From: Cladochytrium replicatum
Lineage: Eukaryota > Chytridiomycota > Chytridiomycetes > Cladochytriales > Cladochytriaceae
NCBI GenBank assembly: GCA_025526935.1
Contig: JAHLKD010000139.1
Span: 28,076 to 92,075, forward strand
Length of the DNA: 64,000 bases
Reading direction: 5' to 3'
Below the pieces are notes generated by a model that saw nothing but the letters and a program-made list of their open reading frames with translations, was not told the origin of the DNA and searched no databases. Made by a program: the position numbers and the translations under genes. Positions 28,034 to 37,870 of this stretch are shown one piece after another. Numbering within the stretch: position 1 is the stretch's first letter; every line of letters starts with the position of its first letter.

Positions 28034-28264
28034 TCAAGGTTGCTTCCTCCTTACCTTTTCCATCCCTGATTCCTCGGGGTCAGTGACATCGCACGGGATT
28101 GTGGTGATCCGGCGTTCGGTTGCGGTTGTGCGCGCACTGGGAGCTGATTTTGCACGTTCCAAGGCATCTGAGCGTCTCCCGACCAGCACGACGTCCATCG
28201 AGTGTTGTATAATGATTGTTCTAGCTATTGAAAGCCCAATCGCCCCAGATGCGCCGGTGATCAC
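28034..28264 (-). pseudogene. Short-chain dehydrogenase N-terminal fragment
   Basis: The frame encodes a Rossmann-fold start: VITGASGAIGLSIARTI is the glycine-rich NAD(P)-binding motif, followed by DVVLVGRRSDALERAK and IPCDVTDPEE. These are hallmarks of short-chain dehydrogenases/reductases. No ATG precedes it in frame; the first in-frame triplet of the open stretch is GTG. The catalytic Ser-Tyr-Lys part is absent, because the Sec8 first exon begins only 86 bp downstream on the same strand. A GTAAGG donor-like site at the end leads into the Sec8 5' region. I read this as a truncated remnant, or a 5' exon of a chimeric transcript. Confidence 0.55.
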
Positions 28265-28950
28265 TGCCGTCGAGACCGTTGAATAACTTTTACAACAACG
28301 GGCATCTGGGTCCTTTTACGGCAATGAACTTCTGCTGAGAAACCACATGCACGTTGTGCTAGTTATCCTTGCGTTGCTCGTTCTGCCCTACATTGTGACA
28401 CGGAACGTATGCGACGCTCAAATGAGCCAACTTTGCCTGGTCTCGTGTGGCCCGCTTTGCCGAACAACGATGAGACGATATTCTATCCCCCACCGAAACT
28501 TCAACCAGAAATCACAGTCGAAGCAAATCATAATCCGGTAGAAGCTATCTTCGACAACTGACAAAATCCTGACGGAGTATACGTCTACGCACCAGCTGAA
28601 AGCTCACCGAGTGAAGAACCATTGAGCAGCACGACAATCTCGAATCTGAGGGAAATGAATCTTCCGTGGAGGAATCGACGATTTCGGTACACGACTCATC
28701 AGTTGATGCACCTCGGCTAGTTGAAATAGCACCTCTGCCGCATCCTCCACCAACGGTTACGTCTTCTGATCCAGCCGCTAGCTCACATGTGGAATCAAAC
28801 CAGGCCTCACCAGTCCTCTCCAGCAATCATATTCCACCAACAACTCCAACTGCACCCCACATCAGTTTGCAACCAGCGCGATTAAAGGTGTCAACTACGT
28901 TCGCTCAGAATGCGGAGCCAATGTAGTGTTTAAAAATGAAGGGGCAACTA

Positions 28951-29071
28951 CCTCAAGCTCAATATTGAGAAGGACAAGGACATGTACATGCTGAACAAAT
29001 GCAAAGCAAGCCTCAAGCTCAATATTGAAGAAGGACAAGGACATGTACATGCTGAACAAATGCAAAGCAGG
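28951..29071. repeat. 60/61-bp tandem duplication inside SUN-domain gene
   Basis: Two copies begin CCTCAAGCTCAATATTGA at 28951 and 29011. They are identical except that the first lacks one A (TTGAGAAGG against TTGAAGAAGG). Only the second keeps the SUN-domain frame. The copy pair therefore both duplicates about 20 codons and shifts the frame. Confidence 0.85.
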
Positions 29072-29325
29072 GGCGAAGTTTGTTATTATCCGCCTCTGCG
29101 ATGAAATTTTGGTCCAAACTGTTTCTTTGGGCATGTACGAGTTCTTTCATCAATGTACAAGGATTTCAAAGGGTCTTCGCGAAAACAACACCAACGATTG
29201 GGTCGAGCGTGGTGCGATGGACTTGATGTGCGATCTTGTTCTCTCACTTCTAACCGCATTTGATTTATTTTGTTAGGTCATTTTGTTGCAAAGAATGTCA
29301 GGTGCGTTTGCTTTAATCCTCAGGG

Positions 29326-29637
29326 TAGTGTACTATTCTTTGGAGCGGTGTTTGCAGATGTGTCGAGGGGGGCGAATACAGAGGTATCAGAGGCAATAGA
29401 CGGGTCGACAATCGCACAGTCCGGGTCAAAACAATCCCCATTTCCAAGGTCCTCCAGCAAAGTCTTCCCAAAGACTTCAGCGGAGCTCAACGGGCAGTAA
29501 TACTCCTTGCCATAATGAGTTAGAAAATCAACACGAATCAATCGAGCCCAGACTTTGGGATCCTTCATTGTAAAATCCTGTGCACCAGCAGTTAATTGAA
29601 ATGAATACACCATACCAGTTTTAGCTCCACCAAATGA
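29326..29637 (-). other. Inverted segment of the SUN-domain gene
   Basis: In this stretch coding sense is on the minus strand. An acceptor at 29578-29579 (CAG before DFTMKDPKVWARL) opens an exon carrying the second half of the SUN domain and a tail of about 40 residues ending STLP. The flanking first half and C-terminus are on the plus strand. The left breakpoint is near 29326; the right one lies somewhere in 29600-29637. Turning the segment around would rejoin an intron of about 50 nt and place the domain halves in the right order. Confidence 0.7.
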
Positions 29638-30133
29638 AGTTGCCTTCGCGCGCCAGACTCGAAACAGGATCAACAAAATGTTGATGGCCACAATCAGCTT
29701 CTTCTCCTCAATATCCGTACTGAGAGTAGTGACAACAGAACAGACGCAGCGAAGCCCAGTGGGAATATTCCCGTCGAGAACTTGATCGAGAACGAAAGCT
29801 ACATGGGGAAATCGGAAATCCAAACCCAGTACCTTTCAGTCGTCGAATCGCTCAAAGAACAGGTAAGTCGTGTTAACTGCTTTTGATGAACCAATTTAAA
29901 TTGTTATGCCGCTCAGATGATACATTTGATGATATGGAATGCCGTTCTCGTCGTTTCGCTGTTCTTCGGTCGATCGATCTGGGAGTACCTGCAGGGCATC
30001 CTGCATGGAGTCAAAGAGACAGCTGCTGAAATTTTCCAAGTGGGGTCGCCGCTGGGGCCGGAAGGAGACAACTTGGATGCACCTGGGCGAGGGGTCAAGA
30101 AGCAGGAAGGTGGAAATCGCCAAGGGCAATGAA

Positions 30134-30842
30134 GCTCTACAAACACTATATAAGACCGAGCGGAGAACGACTTTGGAGTGGGGCAACGTTGGGGAGCATA
30201 TGGTTTGGAAGACGGCTTTCGTTGACGGTGCCTGACGAAAAGGCCGCCCAGCACGCAGCGCGGGGAAGTGGATTGAAGGAGAGTTGGGTTGACGGCGAAG
30301 AAACGCAGTGGACTGGCATACGTCGGATGAGGGTCATGGCGTAGGGCTTTGGTGGGATGGAAGTATGAGTGCTAAGGAAGCAGCGAAACCAAACACGCCA
30401 GATCTGGATGGATTGCGACAAGATCTGGATCAACTCATTCCACGTGGGTTGCCGCCAGTCACAACCGCCAGTCACAAGGTGCGTGGCCAGATATCAAAGA
30501 ATGGATTGGTCATTAACAATCCGTGTACAGTCCATCGTCGTCAGCTGAAACCAACGCACCAGCTCCCGACGCTGCACCGGATGGATGAAACGAGGAAGAG
30601 GCGGCGGATGCGATGATCTGAGACGCAGTCGCCCGTTCGCTTGATTTTTTCATTTTGGGTCCTACGAATGAGCATAACTTCAGAATGGCTGAAATACCGA
30701 CGATAATGTGTGTTATATACGTTTAGGAGTTACATCTGAAGGATCAGAAATTAAAAAGGTAGGGATATAGATCACTGATTGTCTTACCTGAAATATACTT
30801 TTGTGTGGAGGGTTCTCGTCGTCGTTTCTCCTCTGAGGACAA
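30134..30842. other. No confident gene; possible 3' end of SUN-domain gene
   Basis: Open frames continue beyond the SUN-domain gene to about 30617 with Lys/Arg-rich ends, but none shows domain features and I cannot choose among them. The rest up to the ING-like gene holds nothing I recognise. Confidence 0.35.
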
Positions 30843-31406
30843 TCAGGGTCCTGTCATCTGCTCCTCCTGAAACTTTTGAATATCGTCATCTAGTATCCGG
30901 ATATGACGATCAACCTACGATGAGAAAAGACATTCGATGCTCATGAGATTTTGATCCCCATCTTCCGGATATGTCAGCGTATGTCTGCATTGCGAGAGAA
31001 ACTTTGTCCTCCCCGAGTTTCAATGTCTCTTCGAATGTTCCCGCGAGTTTCATCAGCCGGTCTGCGTGCTCTTCCAGGGTTAAATCGGCAACCTTTTCCA
31101 TGAATTCTTTCGCTTGCTCCTACACTTGCCGGATTGTATCTGGAACAAGCGATAAAGCGACATACAACTCAATTCGAGAATTCCACTGAACATTGAGCAG
31201 CTGCATCAAGCTCTCCCATCTGCAGGGACGATTGGTGAGCTATCGATTGTGAAAATGATCTTCCCATCCACGAACCAAGTTGCGATTGTAGCTCGAGCGG
31301 GAGAGATTCCAACTGCTGGACAAGTTGATTTATGTTAGATTCCGTTACTCAATCAGAATCACCCTCCAATATCCTCACCATCCAGATAGTCTCCAAGGTA
31401 TACCAT
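30843..31406 (-). CDS. ING-type N-terminal domain protein without visible PHD finger
   Basis: Inhibitor-of-growth proteins recruit histone acetyltransferase or deacetylase complexes to H3K4me3. The minus strand shows the N-terminal dimerisation helices: MVYLGDYLD (ATG 31406), LESLPLELQ (about 31300) and LQMGELD, then KVADLTLEEHADRL, LKLGEDKVSLAMQTY and, after an intron near 30922, VDRHIRILDDDIQKFQEEQM. The frame closes at TGA 30843-30845. ING proteins normally continue through a basic segment to a C-terminal PHD finger (C4HC3). I find no Cys/His pattern of that kind in 30600-30843. Either more exons with different splicing restore the gene, or it is truncated. The join between the first exon and LESLPLELQ is not in a clean phase. 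Confidence 0.55.
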
Positions 31407-31463
31407 TATTCAGTGATTTGAGTTTGCGTGTGGCAAACTCGAACACGCGATTTGACGTTTGAA

Positions 31464-32679
31464 ATGAGCAACGGTTTTGGTACGAATGAATGCGATCTGC
31501 GGCCCATTAGTGCTAAACTGAATGGTCGATGACTCTGTCAATGGGTGAACTTTTGCAGATGAGCTCCTGCACGTGCGCAACCTATTCTACATCGGCGCAT
31601 ACCAACAAGTGATCAACGAATGCACCGTTATTCGCTCAAGCGACCCCCGCATCCTTTTGGAGCAACAGACTCTGCTCTACCGCTCTCAAATTGCGCTCGG
31701 ACGATACTCAACTGTCCAGAATGAGATTGACCCTCAATCCGCCCCAGTTGAGCTCAAGGCTGTAAGGGTTGCTGGACAGCTCTACGAGGAGCTTCAAAGA
31801 AGCGGAAAGCCCGATGAAGATGTTATTGACGAGCTTAGAACTTTGGTTTCTGGGGCCAGTGGCAGTTCGCTTCTCGGCAGTGTTGCAGCGGTGGCATTCT
31901 TAGCGGGTGGATATTGGGAGGATGCACTAAAGGCGGTCGCCGGGCACTCAAAGAGCATTGACTGGTGTGTACATATGAATGTAATCCACAATTTTGTTCC
32001 CATCTCACTTTTTTACTTTAAAGCGTTGCATTGATGATTCAGGCGTACCTCATGCTTGACAGCCAAGATCTTGCTTTGAAAGAGCTCGAGGGGCTTAAGT
32101 CTTGGGCAGACGATGCCACATTGGCACAGTTGGCTGAAGCGTGGACCCATCTCTACTTGGTATTGTAATAGGACATGCTAAACGTTTCGTAGCTTAATTT
32201 CATTCCTGAAAGGGAGGTGAAGGCCGAATTCAAGATGCCTTTTACGTCTTCGAAGAGCTCGCTTCATCGAAAACCACCACAGCCAAACTTTTGACCGCTC
32301 AGGCTGTCTGCCGAATGCAGCTCGGAAGATTTGCAGATGCAGAGCGATTGCTTCAAGATGCCTTGAGCAAGGTGAGATCGACGAGAATTACAAGTGCATT
32401 GATCTTAATGTGTTCTTAAATTTGCTTTCTTCAGAGCAACTCTGATCCTGATACCCTGGCGAACTTGATTGTATGTGGATATGCGACTGGGAAGGCAGCT
32501 GATGCAATCTCGCAATACCTAATGTACGTGTCATTTTGCCCTGATTTCTGTTAGCAACTCATTTTTGTTCTTCTCATTCCAGACTTCTCACTGACGTTGC
32601 TCCCTCCCACCCGCTTGTTGTCGAGAAAGCAAACAAAGAATCGCTCTTTGACCGTGCAGCAGCGAAATATGCCTTTTGA
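31464..32679 (+). CDS. COPE: Coatomer subunit epsilon
   Basis: Epsilon-COP is a TPR-like solenoid that binds alpha-COP in the COPI coat for retrograde Golgi-to-ER traffic. The start is ATG 31464 (MSN), with an 85-nt intron (31474-31558) leading to DELLHVRNLFYIGAYQQVIN. Later parts are SIDCVALMIQAYLMLDSQDL (across intron 31975-32023), GRIQDAFYVFEELASS, AQAVCRMQLGRFADAERLLQ and DTLANLIVCGYATGKAADAI. The end is KESLFDRAAAKYAF with TGA at 32677-32679. At about 290 residues, length and helix-pair pattern match the family. Confidence 0.93.
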
Positions 32680-32789
32680 TTCTTCAAAAAACACTAGAAA
32701 TGGATTTTCCAACTGTTCACGGGCTTAGACATCTGCACCACAAAGTCCCTATCAAGCCACATTCACACATCTAAGCCACCCTTTCTCCC

Positions 32790-34495
32790 ATGGATTTCTG
32801 CCCAACAGAATCGGAGAATTCGGCCAGTGGTTCGCACTCGGACGGAGGGAGCGATGGAGAGAAAGCAGGAACAGAAGTGCACTCTTGCTCTTTTGATGGC
32901 TGCGTTAAGTCGTTCGACACCTCCCGCAAACTAAAGCGCCATATCCGCAACTCACACTTGCTCGAGGTAACCGACTAGTTCTTCCATTTGCGTTTGGAAT
33001 TTTAAACTTATCACAATCTGCTGATTCATTCGGAAGCGCACCTATTCCTGCCCAGTTCCAGGATGTGGTAAATCCTACCGACGAGCAACACATCTTCAAC
33101 GACACACACTTTCGCATGGGGCGACAGACGAGGAAAGGAAGCCGTTTGTGTGCGAGCGACCGGGTTGCGAGGCCAGATTCCCTTCTCGCCAACATCTCAA
33201 ACGCCACGAGCTCTCCCATGATGTCGAAAAGCCTTACACGGTATTCCAACCTCGAGCACTTATTCGCCGATGTTGATTTCCGGTTAGTGTACACAGGAAG
33301 GATGTGACGAAGCATTTGCGAAGGCCGCTCAACTACGCAGGCACGTAGCTGAACATAATGGGACTCTGCCGTTTGTTTGCACACACCCTGGATGCACAAA
33401 AAGTTTCAAAACGACGCAAAAGCTGAAGGCGCACGAACATACACACTCAGGTATGTGTGATTCGATAAGAACATGTTGCTTACCTGAACCACAACTTGGA
33501 ATCTACAGACGACAATGTCTACAAGTGCGGGTATAGGGACTGCGACCAGCATTTCCCAAAATGGAGTCTGCTACAACAACACATCAAGAGTGAACACAAA
33601 AGGCAGTTGGGAGCAATATGTCCTATATGTAACAAATCGTTCAAGTGGGCGGATAACCTAAAGAAGCATGTGACGAATACCCATAGCGAGGCAAGAGACG
33701 AGTTTCCATGTACTTGGGACGGATGTTATAAGATGCTCAGCAGTGTTAGTACAAGAATTCAAACACCTCGTCTACACTTAATTCTTTTACTAATTCTTTC
33801 GCTTGCAGGTAAGAGCATTACGTTTGCACATTCGAGTGGTCCACGAGGAAATCAAAGACTTCAAGTGCCGTGATTGTGGGGAAGCATTCGGATACAAGCT
33901 TTCCTTGCTGAACCATATCAAAAGAGGACATAAGAAAGAAACAGACTCTGGACATTCCGAGGGCGAGCTACGTGCGCCCACATCAAAGAAAGTGACCCAG
34001 AAAAGAAAGAGGGCACAAGTACCTGGGTCTGCCGCCCCTACACCACGGCCTGAAATATCCGTTCCTGCTGAAACAGATCCAAAACCACAACCCAAACGCA
34101 TGCGTCGGAAACCGCCATCGGAAAATGAACGCATTCAAGATTCGGCACGTTCGCACGGTGGGTTCGGCCCACGTCCCGTAATCAGTCTTGCTCAGATGAT
34201 CACGGGATACAATTACGACGCCGACGCACGACGGCGTATACCGTGTATATATGCAAACGATTCAGACTCGCCGTGCGGGTTCAGGTTCGTGCGAGATTAC
34301 GATCTCATGAGACATCTCTTGGCGTACCATGGGCATAGGAAGGAGGATGGGCTTGTTGGAGAAGGAGATGGAACTCAACCAGCTGGAACTGTTGTGACGA
34401 GAGAGTTCATCGCAACAGATATGGCTAGTGGTGGAAACGGAGAGAGTGCGGTGGTCGCTTCTGCGGTGACGCCACAAGGGATCGCAGCGCAATAG
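32790..34495 (+). CDS. GTF3A: Transcription factor IIIA, C2H2 zinc fingers
   Basis: TFIIIA binds the internal control region of 5S rRNA genes and recruits TFIIIC. After splicing there are nine clustered C2H2 fingers, for example CSFDGCVKSFDTSRKLKRH, CPVPGCGKSYRRATHLQRH, CTQEGCDEAFAKAAQLRRH, CTHPGCTKSFKTTQKLKAH and CRDCGEAFGYKLSLLNH. Typical TPYxCP-like linkers and an acidic N-terminus are present. A Lys/Arg/Pro-rich segment (about 33980-34130) separates a tenth, distant finger-like unit (CIYANDSDSPCGFRF then HLLAYH). Introns include 33241-33287 and ones near 32968, 33450 and 33745. The start is ATG 32790 and the stop TAG 34493-34495. Confidence 0.9.
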
Positions 34496-35320
34496 AATGT
34501 TTTAGATAGCAAACAGGATGAAGAAAGTTTTACTCAAACGTCGAAAAACGAATCGGCCCCTTCATGAACCTTGAGAATGTTTCTCCAACTAGGGACTGAT
34601 CGATCAGGACTTGCTACAATTGTCCACAGAGTGTCCTAAGTGTGATCCAGATTGAGGGGAGGTTGAATTTGCCAGTTCTACAATTTAATTTTCCAATTAG
34701 GTTGCTAGACGTTTTGAACTTTCGTTACTTTGACATCGATCATATATGTTCACGAACATCACTCGGAGGAAACAACCGCGGCAAGTTTGATCATCATGCC
34801 GAGCCCCAGGTCCCCGACGCCAAGGTCACCTACGGCTTGTGGGTTCGTACAAAGATTAAATCAGCCATAGTCAGTCACTTCTCCTCGACAAAGTATGTGC
34901 GCTCAGACGCCCAGCTTTAGCGAAAACTTTCTCAGATACTAATAATTGCTTTGCAACGACGATCGCGGGCTAACTGCAATTTGCAGGGTTTGTTTAACAA
35001 CCTGCTGAGTGGTTCCCACACACTAACTGTAGTTTTCATCAGTAAGAACAGTTCTGGGTAATTTGGCTGGGATACGATGTCGTTGGTTACCATGGGTCTC
35101 GGAATCGTTCCCTGAAATTCGAGGGTTGGGTATGCAAATCCATCAAAACTTGACACTTTTGATTTCGACGCTCTGTAGTCTCCCTGTTTGCGGTTGCAGG
35201 TGGTGGCTCTATCATTGCTCCGTTTACCCAGAAAGCCTTCATTGGTACAGTATATGAGAAAATACTTGATCTTATCAATCTCAGTGCTCCTTTAACATTC
35301 AAAATTCTAAGTTCGTGATC
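34496..35320. other. Intergenic; no recognised gene
   Basis: Short frames occur at 34642-34920 and 35063-35257 (both plus), but neither has family features. A hydrophobic Gly-rich run near 35200 could be a decayed membrane segment. The region ends where the hAT leader repeats begin. Confidence 0.4.
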
Positions 35321-36144
35321 ATGATACTTTGTGGACTTGTACTTGGTATGCCTCCACCTGGATATGAGTTCAAGGGTATCAATTTCTATCACAACAGACT
35401 TAGAGAGCTCTACTTTCTGTCCCACAGACACTTTCCAAGAAGTCACAACAGAAGTTCTGTAACAAACAATTTCTACCACAACAGACCTCGAGAGGTGTGC
35501 TTTCTGTCCACCTGGACACTTCAAGTCCGTAACGTTCCGGCCACACCACAACAAATATGGATTCAGCCTTTGTTAAACCAAAGCATAAGGCAGCGTCCGA
35601 CGCAAGCCAAAGACTGGTGGACAGTCATCTGCTTGACACACGGAAGCAAAGTCTGCCAGCCTCCTGAATTTCAGAGGCGTCCAACGAGGGAAACAACATG
35701 CAGGACAAACGCAGACGTATATCAGAGCACAGTGGCAACAGCGCTCGAAAGCCCGGCTCCACATCTTCTTCCAATGACTCCAGCGAGTTGGACTTGGCTT
35801 GTCAGCGTGCACAGAGCTTCCTGCTGACGTTAGTTTTGCTGACGCTTCAGTGCGACAGGAGCCAGCAGCTGGATTGGTTCAACCATCAATGATTTTATCT
35901 GACGCAGATGTTGACAGCATGTCGGACTATTTAGGTGGTCGAGGCGGCATAGAGAAGGATAACTATAAGGTTGATAATGGACTGAGAACGTTTTTGGTTG
36001 CGAAATGCAAGTGGAGCCAGAAGGTCAACAAGACGGGATCAACAAAAACTTTCTCTGGCATCTGAAAAATCACCATGGAAGTATTGCCAGGTAGACTGAA
36101 ATGTTGGACACTGTCCTCAAGGGACAACTGACATCAAATTTTGG

Positions 36145-36265
36145 CTTGCAGCAGGAGCCTGGGCAGCAGGTTGCGCGGGAGCAGCAGTTGGAGCAGCAGC
36201 AGCAGCCTGAGGAGTAGCTGTCGCAGCAGGTTTAGCAGCCTCGTCGGCAGCTGCCAGATGTAGCG
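36145..36265. repeat. CAG/GCA-rich expansion within hAT copy 1
   Basis: Between GGACAACTGACAT and AGATGTAGCGTGGCGG the related element has about 45 bp of ordinary coding DNA. Here there are about 120 bp made of GCAGCAGG, GGAGCAGCAG and similar triplet-like units. It looks like a local slippage expansion. Confidence 0.7.
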
Positions 36266-36495
36266 TGGCGGCAGTCGATTTTGGACTGGATTGCTGCAGA
36301 CAATCAGGTATTTTTGTTGTGGAGAACAAGTTCCTTTTCAGAATGCTGAAGACTTTTCAGCCAAACTATGCACCAAAGACAGCAAAAACAGTGAAGTAAG
36401 ATGAGATGGATCTTTACGAAATACAGAAGGAGCTCGTTAAAGGTCTGATTGTTGGTTTGCCTTCAAAAGTATCAATAACTGCTGACTGTTGGACA

Positions 36496-36788
36496 TACAC
36501 CAGATGTGTTGAGTTTCTGCAGACCACGCAATACCCCTATCTTCCAATAGCGTCCCCAGCTTAGCACTCATGGTAAAGTTGTTTGAACTGTTGTCAGTTG
36601 TAATGCACAATAAGCGTTCACCCGATAGCATGCCAAATTCATCCAGACATTTGTCAAGCTGATTAGCCATGGTGATGCCTTCATGCTTTCCAACCATCTG
36701 AATCATCTGCAGCAGCAAGTCCTGTGACTCCCATTCTTTCGTGATGAAGTGGGCAGTAATTCCAAGAAAAGAAATCTGGTTCTAAGAT
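36496..36788 (-). other. 293-bp inversion inside hAT copy 1
   Basis: The flanks GCTGACTGTTGGACA (left) and TGGCACACATTG (right) are in plus orientation like the rest of the copy. The bases between them run opposite to it, and their minus strand encodes the transposase part KCLDEFGMLSGERLLCITTD. Comparison with the copy at 62.3-62.6 kb shows a simple inversion with nearly base-exact ends. Confidence 0.85.
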
Positions 36789-37870
36789 GGCACACATTGT
36801 CAATCTTGCAGCAAAGGATTTTATCAATACATTCGGGCCCGCAGGGGACCCAGTTGCACATGGCGATAACTCCGCCGTTAATGTCATAAACCTTCTTCGA
36901 TGGCTGGTCTGAGCAATCCAGTCTTCCCCAAAACTGCGAAGCTATTTATTGATTCGTGCCAATTTATGAAACTGGTTCCTCTATTTCTAATTATCGATGT
37001 GACAACTCGCTGGAATAGCACATTCTATATGGTCAAACGAGCCTTACAGCTACCAGAGACAATGGAAAAAATATGCTGGATTGAAGATTCTTTGAAAGAT
37101 TGGTCAACAAATGCAAAGCAATGGGAGGTCCTACAGAAGATCGGGGATGGTTTGAGTGTTTTCGAGGTTATATCAAAGGCAATCGAGGGGTCTAGATATC
37201 CAACACTTTGGCTTGTTATTCCATTTTACAACGATCTTATCGATCAACTGGAGGACCAAGAGGAGACAGAATCGGTTGAAATTTTCAGCAAAGCATTTTG
37301 AAATGCACTAAACAAGCTGAGAATATCTTACTCAATCGCTAAGAGCCCATGTTTAGCAGTTGCTATGGTACTCAATTCTCGTTTTAAGGATCAATATTAT
37401 CGATTTTCAAAGGCTTGGGAGAAAGATGTAGGAAGGGATCAGGTCACCCTAGTGCAGAAAGTCTGGGAGGAATTGTATAAGACAGGGAAACCAAGAACAG
37501 TGGTTCCGTGTTCTTGGAAACACTCCTGGACGTCGACACCATCCCAGCAGACCCTCCAGTGATAGACCAGACGCTGAGCGCTTGAGAGCCATTAGATCAG
37601 TTTTCATCTGGCAAGGAGAGATTCCCGAGGAAAAAGATGAACTGGATGGCTATCTTGGCGATCAGATTCTCCGCAGTATTGATTCTGATGGGAAGCCATC
37701 AATATTATGAGCTGGTGGAAGACTGTTGGAAGTGTGAACTTTCCAGCCCTAAGCCAGATGGCAATGGACTATTTAGGAATCCCAACAAGTGCTCCAGTCG
37801 AACGAAACTTTTCAGCAGGGGTTGATTTAGTACCTGCAACTTGCAATCGCCTTGCTCCATGGTCCTCTGG

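Larger units (their letters stand above)
28347..30133 (+). pseudogene. SUN-domain (SLP1-like) ER membrane protein, internally rearranged
   Basis: SUN-domain proteins of the SLP1 type sit in the ER and nuclear envelope and help fold or retain membrane proteins. The plus strand gives a signal peptide (MHVVLVILALLVLPYIV, ATG 28347), a Pro/Ser-rich linker, then SUN-domain pieces: GVNYVRSECGANVVFKNEG (28887-28943), MYMLNKCKAGAKFVIIRLCD (about 29042-29105), and NDWVERG joined by an intron to HFVAKNVR (to about 29306). The next part, KDPKVWARLIRVDFLTHYGK and EYYCPLS, is on the minus strand (29490-29570). The plus strand resumes with NESYMGKSEIQTQYLSVVES, then after an intron near 29863-29919 a transmembrane tail LMIWNAVLVVSLFFGRSI. 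A 60-bp tandem repeat also breaks the frame. The N-terminal linker and the 3' end are uncertain. Confidence 0.65.
35321..37870 (+). mobile_element. hAT transposon copy 1, decayed and rearranged
   Basis: This is the same family as the element at 61-63.5 kb, here on the plus strand. It opens with leader units containing CTGTCC-GGACAC motifs (35420-35515). The N-terminal region follows, including a BED-type zinc finger start (AKCKWSQKV, about 36000-36030), and then central parts RWNSTFYMVKRALQL and VLQKIGDGLSVFEVISKAIE. The dimerisation region (MAMDYLGIP) ends near 37860, before the C-terminus. Stops and frameshifts are many. Compared with the better copy it has a CAG-type expansion (36145-36265), a 293-bp inversion (36496-36788) and a lost C-terminal end. 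Confidence 0.85.

Noticed and set aside
31075-31189. Plus-strand reading across the ING region
   Set aside because: The minus strand carries the recognisable ING helices; the plus frame is a shadow.
34642-34920. 92-codon plus-strand frame after TFIIIA
   Set aside because: It has no family motif, no clear splice partners and weak coding composition.
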